A stretch of DNA of 64,000 nucleotides from Ypsolopha sequella (lineage: Eukaryota > Arthropoda > Insecta > Lepidoptera > Ypsolophidae), in NCBI GenBank assembly GCA_934047225.1, contig OW203989.1, forward strand, positions 4,749,977 through 4,813,976, read 5' to 3'. Both the position numbers and the translations under genes were made by a program. The notes under the pieces are model-generated. The model was not told where the DNA came from, ran no database searches, and saw only the letters and a program-made list of their open reading frames with translations. Shown here in pieces: positions 44,600 through 55,520 of the stretch. How positions within the stretch are numbered: position 1 is the first letter of the stretch; the number at the start of each line of letters is the position of its first letter.

Positions 44600-46140
44600 T
44601 AAGTATATTTATTTATCAAGGAAAACCAACAAGTAATACAATAAACTTACTTAAATGAAATAATCTTAAAAATTAAATCGCTATTTGTTTTTTTAATTAA
44701 AGGCATCCATATTATTCAACAGTTAAAACAATTATGAAAAATTCTTATACTAATAGGAGCATTTACTGCTCATTTATTATATGAAATGTGAAATTGAAAC
44801 TAGGTTAACAATTTTTTTTTTACCTACTTATTTTAAAGTTTGTGTTTATTGTTACGTGTAGTTTCTTTAGCTTAGTATTTACTGACAGAGGACATGAAGT
44901 TATTGAGCCCGGAGAAAATATCAATATCTGCTTTGGCGTATTTGGAAATAGCATTGTACATTGTCCCACAGCATTGTCAGTGGTCTCCTTTTGCTAAGAC
45001 CCGAGTTGTTCAGTATGATAGCTAAATTGTATGGTTTAATTTTAAGACACCTGCCAATGTACACTAAACGGGTTCTTATATTAGTAGCGTATTCTTACGA
45101 TTTAGGCTGCTTAAGGCGATACCAAAAAAAATGGGTTTTTCTCGAATCCATTTACTCCACTATAACGTCATCAACGTATTTCATTTTTAAGTAAATGTTT
45201 ATTGAGTATTTGATTAAGATTCTCACTGAAGTAAAACGCGATTGGATGAATTTAATTCCGAAAATACCTCTAAACTGTTTTATTTTTCCTTTAATTCTGA
45301 AATCCTAACTAATTTCATTGTGAAATTGCATTCGAAATGTCGATAAATGTCTCCTTGAAAATCTTTTTGACAAAATAGCTAAATACATTTTATATTAACC
45401 GACTTTTTGCTACTTTTCCACGAACCCGTCCCACTCGCACTGAGGGTTTTCTCGCATATGGAGTAACAGGGACGCTAAAACTTTTACGTATCGCCTTAAA
45501 TCATTACAAAAGCTAAAATCAGATCTGCAATAACCCCGTTTAACGGTAAAACTGACGCTTAACTCGGCCCCCAGATTAAAGGATACACCATCCATTTAAC
45601 ACGTTCGCTGGCGCAAGATAGAGCAACGACATCGCTTCCGCGCTCTGAACTTTAGTCGGGGATGATAAATTACCCTCACTCTGTACACTTAGAGGAATAT
45701 TAACCATTGACTCGGCTTTATGATATATCGTTTAGCTTGTTACGAGTTTTGTGTGTTAAGTATGATAATATGCTATCATACAAAATCCATCTTTTTAAAA
45801 GATCTATACAATATATTCTGATAAAAATTACTCAAATGTTAACACAGGTAAATTGAGCAAATGTATTTTTTTATGCGTTGAATTTGATCGAGATTACAAT
45901 TTTAGACACGATGGGCTTATTTTTTATAAACTCATGCTGGAACATGACGAGTTGCTTGGCAGGATAGTTATCATGAAGGTGGTGAAAAACCACAGCCAAA
46001 ATCTACTACACAGGTGAAGTAATAGTATTTTGTGCAACTGTGACATAATGTGAAACATTGGAAGACGAGTGCTTGTTTACGAAACGAATGAAGTTAGTTA
46101 TAATGTAATATATTTTTTAATTTTTTATTTATCTATAACA
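44600..46140. other. Unassigned region
   Basis: No clear repeat or exon. The ORFs at 44,961-45,194 and 45,410-45,595 have no supporting signals. Confidence 0.3.
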
Positions 46141-46194
46141 ATTTTTGCATATTTACACAAATAACTTAAAAGACAAAAGAAAAAATTAAACATG

Positions 46195-46255
46195 GTATAC
46201 ATACAAGGGCGGCACATATTGCATAGCAATATCTTCCAGGCAACCCTTGGTAGCT
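46195..46255 (-). repeat. Probable LINE 3' fragment
   Basis: aagggcggcacatattgca ... atcttccaggcaacccttgg resembles a common lepidopteran non-LTR 3' motif. Confidence 0.35.
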
Positions 46256-46604
46256 AACAGAAAGATGAACAAATTAACATGTGGAGGACATTAACATGTA
46301 TTGCAACAATATAACATGAATCAAACAAAATGGGTAATTATAAAACTTTAATTAAAAAAGGCTTTTGATGTTTTAATTACCTGATTACAGTACGGAAGTA
46401 GATAAAAGGATTTATGAGTTAGTTGAGTCATACTCTTACTGTACAGAGGGCGCTATGTCTATTTGGAGTAATCAATGGTTGCATCATAGCACCATTCGGG
46501 AAGGCTCCTTTCTTGCACTCAATTATTGGAACCAAGCTTGTTAGTATTGGTTTCATATACATATTGCTACCTACAATTTATCACTTTTTGACAAAATATT
46601 TGAA

Positions 46605-47040
46605 ATATATTTATTTTATGTAATGCGTACAACAGATACACTTATTACAGGTCAGTTTTAATAAGTAATTAAATAATCGATGTGTAAAGGTAATAATTTT
46701 ATGACATAAATAATAATATTATGTAAATAATAATATGTATTTCCCCATACACAGGGAAATAATAAAGGTTGATATTACTCAAATTTAAATAAAAATAAAT
46801 GCACTTGAATAATTGTTTTAAAAAAAACACTTGTACTTATCCACTTGAATAAAATAAAAATATAAGAATAAATAATATTATAAATATATGCAATACATAT
46901 AATAAATACATATAATAAATATATGCCTATTTCCACCCATTCGATTAGTCTTGCTAAGAAGAAGGGCAAGAAACTTAGCAAGATCATGTCCTTTTTTTCA
47001 TAATATTAGTTACAGCAACTAAATGTAAAAAGTAAGCCTA
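46605..47040 (-). repeat. Dispersed retroelement-like repeat, minus copy
   Basis: Reverse complement of 23,790-24,185: acaggtcagttttaa ... cacttgaataa ... cattcgattagtcttgctaa ... actaaatgtaaaaagtaagc. It has an extra duplication of the cacttgaata block. Confidence 0.75.
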
Positions 47041-47162
47041 TAGAATTACACCCTACAGTGGCCTTTTACATCCGATCCCAAGACAAAGTCATAGGGCTAG
47101 AAAGGATACACAAATATAAACAGTAAACACCCTAACACACCTTTCTTGCATACCCTCTAACT

Positions 47163-47598
47163 CAGGGTTTCTTAAGCTGGGGTTCATGGACCCCCAAGGG
47201 GTCCGTAGCGTGAGTGCTGGGGGTCCGTGGCATGATGTCTGATACCGAACATCGTACAGCGCTATTGTGTCTTTACCGCGCAAGTAAAAATAAAAATATG
47301 TATTGATACCATCAATATGAACAAAACATTAGGCTGTATAACATACACAGTACAAAAAACTTTACTACTTAACAAACCTTTGTTACTTTTCTGTGAGAAG
47401 TGGAAGTAAATATTACATTTCGTGATTGTTCGTGCTCGATTTAATAGGAATGTACGTTTAAAACATTATTACTTGAATTTTTTAAAATTTAATTTAGAAT
47501 GTATTAATTTATTTCTCTATAATTAGGTTTGGAAAGAGTCCATCAGTTTTTGAAATTTTGCAAGGGGTCCGTGACTACCAAAAGTTTAAGAACCCCTG
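47163..47598. mobile_element. hAT-like non-autonomous element, 436 bp
   Basis: Left CAGGGTTTCTTAAGCTggg and right, inverted, CAGGGGTTCTTAAACTtttg. The 8-bp flanks ctctaact (47,155-47,162) and ctcttact (47,599-47,606) match at 7 of 8 positions. A subterminal aaggggtccgt motif occurs at both ends. Confidence 0.85.
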
Positions 47599-47929
47599 CT
47601 CTTACTACACACCCCTACACACACACACATACCCTCTCACAATTACAAATTCAGCCTTAGCATGTTTTAACTAAACTTTCTTTTCTTTTTTATATTTATA
47701 TTAATTTGTTAGTCACCTCTGTGTTGTTTATCATTTAATTTTGTATTTTTAGTTATAGGAGAGCGGGGACTCCTGTTACAGGTATTTTCATACCCAATAG
47801 GAGAAATCAAACTCAGTGTATTTAATGAAGTAAGCTAAACTAAAGAGATAAAAATACAAAACAAATCTGAAATGTCCGCGCAAGCTACGCATTGTATACG
47901 ATGTATGCTATAATTGTCCACTCTCTATG

Positions 47930-48182
47930 GAATTCGTGCGGCTCCCTGCAGGTGACGACAGAATAACAGCGTCGCAGATTTCGGTTTGCGGCATTATGCT
48001 GAAGCAGAGCCTTTTTCTCTTTGCCGCGACACTCATACCACTAGGATAAATTTAAGTAACTTTCTTTTTGTGTTTTAACTTTTTTTTTTCTTTTTTTTAA
48101 GTTCTACTTTGTTTTTTGTATGTATGTGTCGTGTTTTTGGGAAATAAATGTTATATCTATCTAACTATCTATCTATCTATAA
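47930..48182 (+). repeat. Probable LINE 3' UTR with (ctat)n tail
   Basis: Ends gggaaataaatgttatatct atctaactatctatc, an A-rich polyadenylation-like motif running into a tetranucleotide tail as in lepidopteran non-LTR elements. Confidence 0.35.
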
Positions 48183-48384
48183 ACACTTTTTTATCGTTTT
48201 CATACCTACTTTAGTCGTAGCAAAACAAATGATCTTATCCCAAAGACACATGCTACCAACGTTAGTTCTAAACACATTTATCGTTCGGACATAGCGAGTT
48301 TGTCACTGTGACACAATACTGCAGCGTGTCCTGTTCTGGCCATAGAGGTGATATACTTAGAGTGATTCTAAATTCTAAATTCGA

Positions 48385-48440
48385 AGTGGGGGCGATTAAT
48401 GGTCCTGCACGGACTCTCCGCTACCGTGAGTGTTGTGAGT
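48385..48440 (+). repeat. Dispersed short repeat (pair at 31,660)
   Basis: See 31,660-31,720; about 50 bases align. Confidence 0.45.
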
Positions 48441-49356
48441 ATTGTGCACATTAGAGTGATATATTCTGCCATTTTTGTAGCGCTTTAGAAATGTCAAATG
48501 TCACCATTAAAACATCTGTTCGAATAGCTGGGTTTGTCTTGCCAACCAATGTATGGAGGGGTCGCCGTTCGGTATCGGATGGATTCACTTGGCACAGATG
48601 TGTATTGGGTTAATCTCAGCTGATTTAGCCCGGTAGCCATCCACCCCCCCATTGTGGGTGGGGGGGATATGCACTCAAAGTCTTACGTCGCCGCGCTTCA
48701 GACAAAAATTCATATCGTCTTCAATTTACCTACTATCTCGAGTGTGGTATCATTTTCGGCTAAACATAAAACGAGGAATTCAATTTTAAAACATTTTGTG
48801 TACAGTTTCATACAAAAATCATAAGATATTGTCGAAAGTATGTTAGTTGGTCTGCTATTTTTTTTATTCAAAATTCCGTATCCTTAATAATAACAAGTTT
48901 TTTTAATAAAAAAAAATACTTTCTTAAAGTATATTTAATCAGCTTTAAATATATATACACATTTTATGTACTTACTATAGAACATCTACTTGAAAAAAAA
49001 TCGAACATGGTTTGCGACGGCTGCGAAATATTTTTTCGATCCACCTGTTCCACGCAAGCTAAGTTGTATGTATATTTTTATCAATGTTAATGGTTAATGC
49101 CATTATGCTTTAGACAGCAATATTTAATTTAAATATAAAAAAGAATTTAAGCTGTGAATATTTTGGTTGAAAAGTGAGTTTCAAAGATAGGTTGGTTTTT
49201 AATACAAAATATATAGAATACTAATTTAACGTTATCATTGGCTTTTGTGTATGGTCTGAAGACCATGAGTGCAATTGTGTAAGAATATCGTATTCATTTG
49301 ACAGCTGAAAACGTACGGTTTCAATTGACGAACTGCTATTATCAAATTGCTGCTAT

Positions 49357-49847
49357 TAGAAAGAAAGAAAGAAACAAAGAAAATACGTTTATTTTGAGAG
49401 CTACACTATTACAAACAAATTAAGGCTTATACATATAACTAGGTAGTTTATAAGATGCAGCCAACAAAAAGGTCTCTGACTCAGCAAAATGCCACAGCAG
49501 AACTGTGACGCTGATCTTCCGTCAGAGGCCGCGAGTTGCGACACATACGATGTAACAAAATTTTATGATAAAACGAAGATTGTCTCTGTGTGACGTAAGA
49601 AAATTTACTAATTTAATAATTTACAAAAATAAGAAAACTCACTACTAGAAAATGTAATTATAAGACCCTTTCTTTTTCAACAAACATACATACATACACA
49701 TACTCACGCCTGTCTCCCAGAGGGGCAGGCAGAGACTACAGATTTCAGTACAGAGAAAATTTATTTTTTAAAACATGTAAAATGGCTTTAAATAAATATT
49801 TATTTTAATTTTGTTGATCTTGTAAATAAGATGCTAACCAAAAATAT
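49357..49847 (-). mobile_element. Retroelement-derived insertion present only in the left arm
   Basis: The right arm runs without interruption (gctaatttgcttgatagcag). The left arm is split there by about 490 bp that includes an (agaa)n tract at 49,357 and the lepidopteran LINE motif ctcacgcctgtctcccagag at 49,703. It therefore arrived after the palindrome formed, or was lost from the other arm. Confidence 0.7.
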
Positions 49848-50014
49848 TAAGCAAATTAGCCAGTTTGACAATAAAAATCGTACGTTTCTTACACAGAATT
49901 CCAGGGCAGATCTCAGGACAACCAGGTAGCAAGTCTAAGCAAAGCCTAAAGTATGCATGTGTATAGCACTGCGAGGTTGTCTTCCGTATGGATTTTTATG
50001 TCAATGTATATTTA

Positions 50015-50850
50015 TTATAGTTTTTCATACTCGTTGCTAGAACTACAATGTCCACCACAGTGACATAATTCGGTGCATTTTAATTTAAAAAAATTACAGT
50101 TGCATCTAGCACCACACCGTGATTTGCACTTGCACCGAATTAGTTCTAGACAAGCGGTAGCAGCTACGGTTGCCGTGGTCCACGTTGATATCCAGTCGTC
50201 ATTGAAGTCTGTTTCCCATCCCCAATCCACTGGACTAGGAAGATTTTGAATTGGCACCATGGATTGGCCCCACACGTGCACACCCTGGTAAACAGCTCTT
50301 AGGAGATGCTGTCGAAAACTGGCTTCCGTTGGTGGAATATTCTCTAGCTGTCGGTCTTTTTTAGAGATTAGTTCTCTTCTACATTCATTTAACGATGTGC
50401 ACTGGCAGGATCTGAAATGTAAATTAGGTAAGCAACTGTGGAGTTAAAAAAATAAGTTTTCGAGACAGAATAATTTCTAACCATGCAGGTTTCGTTTAAT
50501 TTATGCTTACTTATCATACATCGCTATGATAAATTTTTGAATAATTGTATTCGTGTTTTCAACTTCTTCATCAGCTAGCATGATGAACCCGCTAGTTGCT
50601 GATGGAAAAGCATTCCATGCTTTGTACGCAGTTTTTTTCTTTTTCCACTAAACGCTGAAACTGTGTCACATCCAGTTAACGCATTAAATACCGGCAGCGC
50701 TCTTTCTTTTTCAGGGCCTTAAATAAAATAAGATCAAGCTTTTTAAGTTAGTTAATTAAATGAACGTAAGAAGAAACATTAAGGTAATTTAAATTAAAAC
50801 CTAAAGAGGCTGCAATCTTGCCACATGATAAAAACTGGTGGTTTTTTCCT
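50015..50850 (-). pseudogene. Left copy: uncharacterised metazoan family with C-terminal CXC motif, decayed
   Basis: Minus-strand exons: end of exon at 50,801-50,850 (...AASLG), intron GT-AG, exon 50,717-50,511 (PEKERALPVFNALTGCDTVS AFSG, then a one-base shift before AYKAWNAFPSATSGFIMLAD), intron, exon 50,411-50,015. The last exon is fully open: SCQCTSLNECRRELISKKDR ... VHVWGQSMVPIQNLPSPVDW ... IRCKCKSRCGARCNCNFFKL, KCTELCHCGGHCSSSNEYEK L, stop. The cysteine pattern CxC...C...CxC...C...CxC resembles tesmin/TSO1-type CXC domains. The 5' part is absent because the palindrome centre cuts it off. The conserved FHALTGCDTVSAF motif is widespread in insect, cnidarian and fish genomes; function unknown. 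Confidence 0.75.
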
Positions 50851-50852
50851 AT

Positions 50853-52078
50853 AAGCGAGGTATTGGCTTACGCATACGAGTATGCCCAAACACAAAAATA
50901 CCAAAAGGATAGGCCAATTTTATTTGTGATAATGAGAACAAAAAAGAACTGTCCCGTATGCTGTCCTTATAGCCTGTCACACTAAGGAGGTACCGGCTGA
51001 AAAATAACTTTATGTAAAGATGGTATGAATGTCCTTAGCAGCAGCGATCATTGTAAGGACAACATAGACCCATGCAACCATGAAGAGGCGGACACGAGGA
51101 TAATGGTGCATGTGTCTGACGCTGTAGCTCACGGATTTAGTCGGATCATGATCCGTACAGTTGACACAGACGTAGTAGTCCTGGCAGTATCATGTGTTTC
51201 AAAGATCTACTACAGCAACAACAGCCTTGAATTGTGGATCCATATCGGCACAGGAAAAAACTACCAGTTTTTATCATGTGACAAGATTGCAGCCTCTTTA
51301 AGTTTTAATTTAAATTACATGAATGTTTCTTCTTACGTTCATTTAATTAACTAACTTAAAAAGCTTGATCTTATTTTATTTTAGGCCCTGAAAAAGCAAG
51401 AGCGTTGAGGGTATTCCATGCGTTAACTGGATGTGACACAGTTTCGGCGTTTAGTGGAAGAAAAAAAACTGCGTAAGAAGCATGGAATTATGCTTTTCCA
51501 TCAACAACTAGCGGGTTCAATATGCTAGCTGATGAAGACGTTGTAAACGCGAATACAATTATTCAAACATTTACCGTAACGATGTATGATAAGTAAGTAT
51601 AAATTAAACGAAACCTGCGTGGTTAGAAATTATTCTGTCTAGAAAACATTTTTTTTAACTCCACAGTTGCTTACCTAATTTACATTTCAGATCCTGTCAG
51701 TGCACAGCGTTGAAAGAATGTAGAAGATAACTATTCTCTAAAAAAGACCAACAGCTAGAGAATATTCCACCAACCGAAGCCAGTATTCGACAGCATCTCC
51801 TAAGAGCTGTTTACCAGGGTGTGCACGTATGGGGCCAATCCGTGGTGCCAATTCAAAATCTTCCTTGTCCAGCGGATTGGGGATGGGAAACAGACTTCAA
51901 TGACGACTGAATACCAACGTGGACCACAGCACCCGTAGCTGATACCGCTTGTCTAGAATTAATTCGGTGCAAGTGCAAATCACGGTGTGGTGCTAGATAC
52001 AATTATAAAAAAAAATGCACCGAATTATGCCACTGTGGTGGAAATTGTGGTTCTAGCAACGAGTATGAAAAACTATAA
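50853..52078 (+). pseudogene. Right copy of the CXC-domain family, longer at the 5' end, several nonsense changes
   Basis: From the unique spacer, the plus strand reads (51,025 on) DHCKDNIDPCNHEEADTRIM, VHVSDAVAHGFSRIMIRTVD, TDVVVLAVSCVSKIYY ... GTGKNYQFLSCDKIAASL to a donor at 51,302. Exon 51,385-51,592 reads PEKARALRVFHALTGCDTVS, AFSGRKKTA, stop, EAWNYAFPSTTSGF. Exon 51,691-52,078 has stops in ECRR* and NDD* (the left copy has Glu and Trp there) and then the same CXC tail with losses (GARYNYKKKCTELCH). EEADTRI and VDTDVVVLAV resemble acidic motifs of PIN/FEN1-like nuclease folds; that link is inference. No functional protein is possible. Confidence 0.75.
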
Positions 52079-53079
52079 TAAATATACATTGACATAAAAA
52101 ATCCATACGGAAGACAACCTCGCAGTGCTATACACATGCATACTTTAGGCTTTGAACTTTATGCGGGACTTGCTACCTGGTTGTCCTGAGATCTGCCCTC
52201 GAATTCTGTGTAAGAAACGTACGATTTTAATTGTCAAACTGGCTAATTTGCTTGATAGCAGTAATTTGGTAATAGCAGTTCGTCAATTAAAACCGTACGT
52301 TTTCAGCTGTCAAATGAATATGATTTTCTTATACAATTGCACCCTTGGTCTTCAGACCATAAACAAAGGCCAATGTTAAAGTTAAATTTGTATTCTATAT
52401 ATTCTGTATGAAAAACCAACTTATCTTTGAAACTCACTTTTAAACCAAAATATTCACAGTTAAAATTATTTTTTATATTTAAATTAAATAATGCTGTCTA
52501 AAGCATAATGGCATTAACCATTAACATTGATAAAAATATACATACAACTTAGCTTGCGTGGAACAGGCGGATCGAAAAAATATTTCGCAGCCGTCGCAAA
52601 CCATGTTTGATTTTTTTTCAAGTAGATGTTCTATAGTAAGTACATAAAATGTATATATATATTTAAAGCTGATTAAATATACTTTAAGAAAGTATTTTTT
52701 TTTATTAAAAAAACTTGTTATTTTTAAGGATACAGAATTTTGAATAAAAAAAATAGCAGACCAACTAACATACTTTCGACAATATCTTATGATTTTTGTA
52801 TGAAACTGTACACAAAATGTTTTAAAAATGAATTCCTCGTTTTATGTTTAGCGTAAAATGATACCACACTCGAGATAGTAGGTAAATTGAAGACGATATG
52901 AATTTTTGTCTGAAGCGCGGCGACGTAAGACTTTGAGTGCATATCCCCCCCACCCACAATGGGGGGGTGGACGGCTACCGGGCTAAATCTGCTAAGATTG
53001 ACCCATTATACATATCTGCTAAGTGAATTCATCCGATACCAAACGGCGACCCCCAAGGCAAGACAAACCTAGCTAGAAC

Positions 53080-53490
53080 CAACAAGAACTTTTAAGAAAA
53101 AAAAATAGTTACCGGCTTCAAATATAAATGCAGTCACTTATATATAATATATCACTATATCACTTTATAAGTGATATATAATATATCACTTATATATCAC
53201 TATATAAATGCAGTTCTCTAAAAAGTTGAAATTATTACATACTGACCGATAATACTTTTGCCTACCTTTTTTTTTCCTGACACATATGTTCTCTAGAAGA
53301 AAAAATACAGTAAAATTAAGAACCTCCTCCTTTTTTGAAATTGGATAAAAAAAGAACAGTGTTTTCTTATTATGATAATTTTGTTAAATGTGTGCTCCTC
53401 TCTATACGGATATTTTAAAATTGATTTATGCCACTTTTCCCATTCAGTAAACCATTTCCAATAACAATTGAAAAACAATGAATACGAGCG
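53080..53490. other. Flank with AT palindrome
   Basis: 53,135-53,210 is a tangle of tatatcacttata repeats that pair with each other (aagtgatatat / atatatcactt). Otherwise unassigned. Confidence 0.4.
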
Positions 53491-53874
53491 AGATTGCGCC
53501 TTGTAAACTTCGATGGGTTAAAACACACACGCAAATTTAACGCTATTTACTATATAAACCTGGACCAGGATTTGTATGAAACTTTGGTATCACCGTCTTT
53601 ATATTGCTTTGTAGCCCTAGTGCTTATACTGATTTCTCTATGGTCCTATCCTTGGAATAGCCCATCGGTAACTGACGGCGGCTCATTCTGTTCTGCAGGA
53701 TGCAAGACCATCGGTAACTGACTTTTCCTCGATTTCTCATTCAGAGTGCAACGCTGTGATTGGATTAATGGTTTATAGGTATGAGGAACATAAACAAATA
53801 TGTAAAAAACAACAGTAACTTATGTAATGTTTTCATGAGATTCTCTCGACAAAACGTACCCAATCACATGGGGT

Positions 53875-54090
53875 TTGTGGGACCCTAATTCAAGTTACAC
53901 ACGTCTCTTCATAATTTTTGAGCCGCGGCCACTGAGTTGCCATTCACGTTTCGATATTGCAACGATGCAGCTCTATTCAAAGAGCTATGAAGATTTCTGT
54001 ATCACACTGTTTGCGAAATGTGGAAGGCAATTCTTCCAATTGCGAAAGATGGCAAAAGCAGATGTCCAGGGATTTTTAAATAACTACTGA
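53875..54090 (+). other. Coding-like ORF, possibly a diverged retroelement ORF tail
   Basis: Seventy-one codons without ATG: RFDIATMQLYSKSYEDFCIT, LFAKCGRQFFQLRKMAKADV, QGFLNNY, stop. The layout loosely resembles the last segment of LINE polymerases (SF..RT.R.WN.LP....FK..L..Y), but key residues are missing. It could also be an exon of unknown type. Confidence 0.25.
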
Positions 54091-54683
54091 TTCCATAAAT
54101 ATTGAAAACTATGTTTTTGGCACCATAATATCCGTAATATTATTGTGCTATTGTGTTTTAATAATATTTTTGAAAACTTCCAATGTTTTTCATTTCTAAC
54201 TCCTTTATTCCGGTTTCTTGTAAATGTCCACGAAAGTCTCGGTAAATAATTTTGCTTATAAAAGAGTTTTGTAACGAGTTTTCGCTGAGAGGTTGATTCT
54301 TGAGACTTGAATATTTAAACCCATTGAGGTACTGTCATTAAATACGGAAGAAGTATAATATTTATATTTTTTATTAACGTACCTATTAAAATGTCATAAA
54401 CAACACTTGAAAAAAGAAACCGTACTTGATAAGGATCAAGCTATAATTGCCCATTATAGACAAAGTAGCAAGCAAAATCAAGTACACCAATCACAGCTTT
54501 CCATTTATTCTTGGAATCGTAACAAATAAAGGTTTCTAGGAAATAAAGATGCATTCCGTTGTTTGATAGCACTGTGTACACACAATGCAAATGGATGAAC
54601 CGATTTGTCATTTGGAGAGAATACAGCGCTCGTAGCGCCCTCTGTGGTCGTTTAAGTCACATGATAAACGTTACTTTATATTT

Positions 54684-54720
54684 TACGAGCTTTTGCCTGT
54701 GGCTTTGCCTCTCTGGATTT
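54684..54720 (-). mobile_element. Degenerate Helitron 3' end
   Basis: acgagcttttgcctgtggct ttgcc is a decayed form of actagcttttgcccgcggct tcgcc seen at 57,703, i.e. a Helitron hairpin end on the minus strand. Confidence 0.4.
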
Positions 54721-54729
54721 TGTTTTCCT

Positions 54730-55190
54730 GTTGTCCTGAACTAGTAAATTTTTCAAATAAGAGCAATATGGTCTAATGAAAATTTTGGATTGCTATCCAT
54801 TGATCAGAATTATTATTTACAAATTATTATTTACCAATAATAATTACCATTATGAATTTTATAGTTCTTATAGAAAATAAAGCGGCAGGCGTAGCATTAA
54901 ATTCATAGCAGGTTCGTAGCAAAAAGCTTATATATTTACTACGGCGGTGTAGGCCGTATTTTTACACGTGCTCGACAGAATGATACCTACCGAAAAGAAT
55001 AGACAATTTTGGTATTTTCATATCTACTTAACAAAAACGTAAAAGAAAAGAAATTGCTATTATGGGATTTACTTAGCTTGCCAGCGAGCGTACACTTTGT
55101 AAAAGAGTAACTTGTACTGAACTCGCAAACTCAGATTGGTAATAACAGTAAAAGTTTATATTTATCATAATTTATTAATACAAATATAAT
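54730..55190. other. Unassigned AT-rich spacer
   Basis: No exon or repeat recognised. Confidence 0.3.
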
Positions 55191-55199
55191 TCTGTCATA

Positions 55200-55520
55200 C
55201 CGTAAGAAGGATTAAATCTTGCCGGCCAATCATGCACCAATAAGTTTTTCAGAATTTATGTGCAAAATATTTGTATTGTTTATTGTTATTTAATATTGTT
55301 ATATTGTTTATTGCTGAACGATGACGAATAACACTATGAAATATACCTGAAAGCGTGTGTTCGTGTCCGAAGTAGGGTGATAATTCTCACCACAAAGAAA
55401 CTAATTGAAACTTTGGGACGTAAAAATCCTCGGTGACCAGAGTGAACGAGTGTTAGCTGTTCTATCAACTGCCCATACTAGGAAACCTGACACTTACTCG
55501 GGGATATAACTTTGTCCTTA
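55200..55520 (+). mobile_element. SINE, 5'-truncated copy
   Basis: aatcatgcaccaataagttt ttcagaatt ... ctcggtgaccagagtgaacg agtgt ... actcggggatataact. The tRNA-like head is mostly lost. Confidence 0.6.

Larger units (their letters stand above)
48525..53075. mobile_element. 4.55-kb palindrome carrying two copies of a CXC-domain gene; candidate fold-back element
   Basis: The left arm (48,525 to about 50,852) is the reverse complement of the right arm (about 51,256 to 53,075), visibly at over 90% identity apart from a roughly 490-bp insertion in the left arm. The central spacer (about 400 bp) is unique. The outer ends are TAGCTGGGTTTGTCTTGCC and its mirror TAGCTAGGTTTGTCTTGCC, and GAA lies immediately outside both (48,522-48,524; 53,076-53,078). 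A C-run/G-run cluster (ccacccccccattgtgggtg) lies about 120 bases inside each end. Confidence 0.85.

Noticed and set aside
52152..52379. 75-residue ORF in the right palindrome arm
   Set aside because: Lies in the 3' flank of the decayed CXC gene; the left arm does not keep the frame open.
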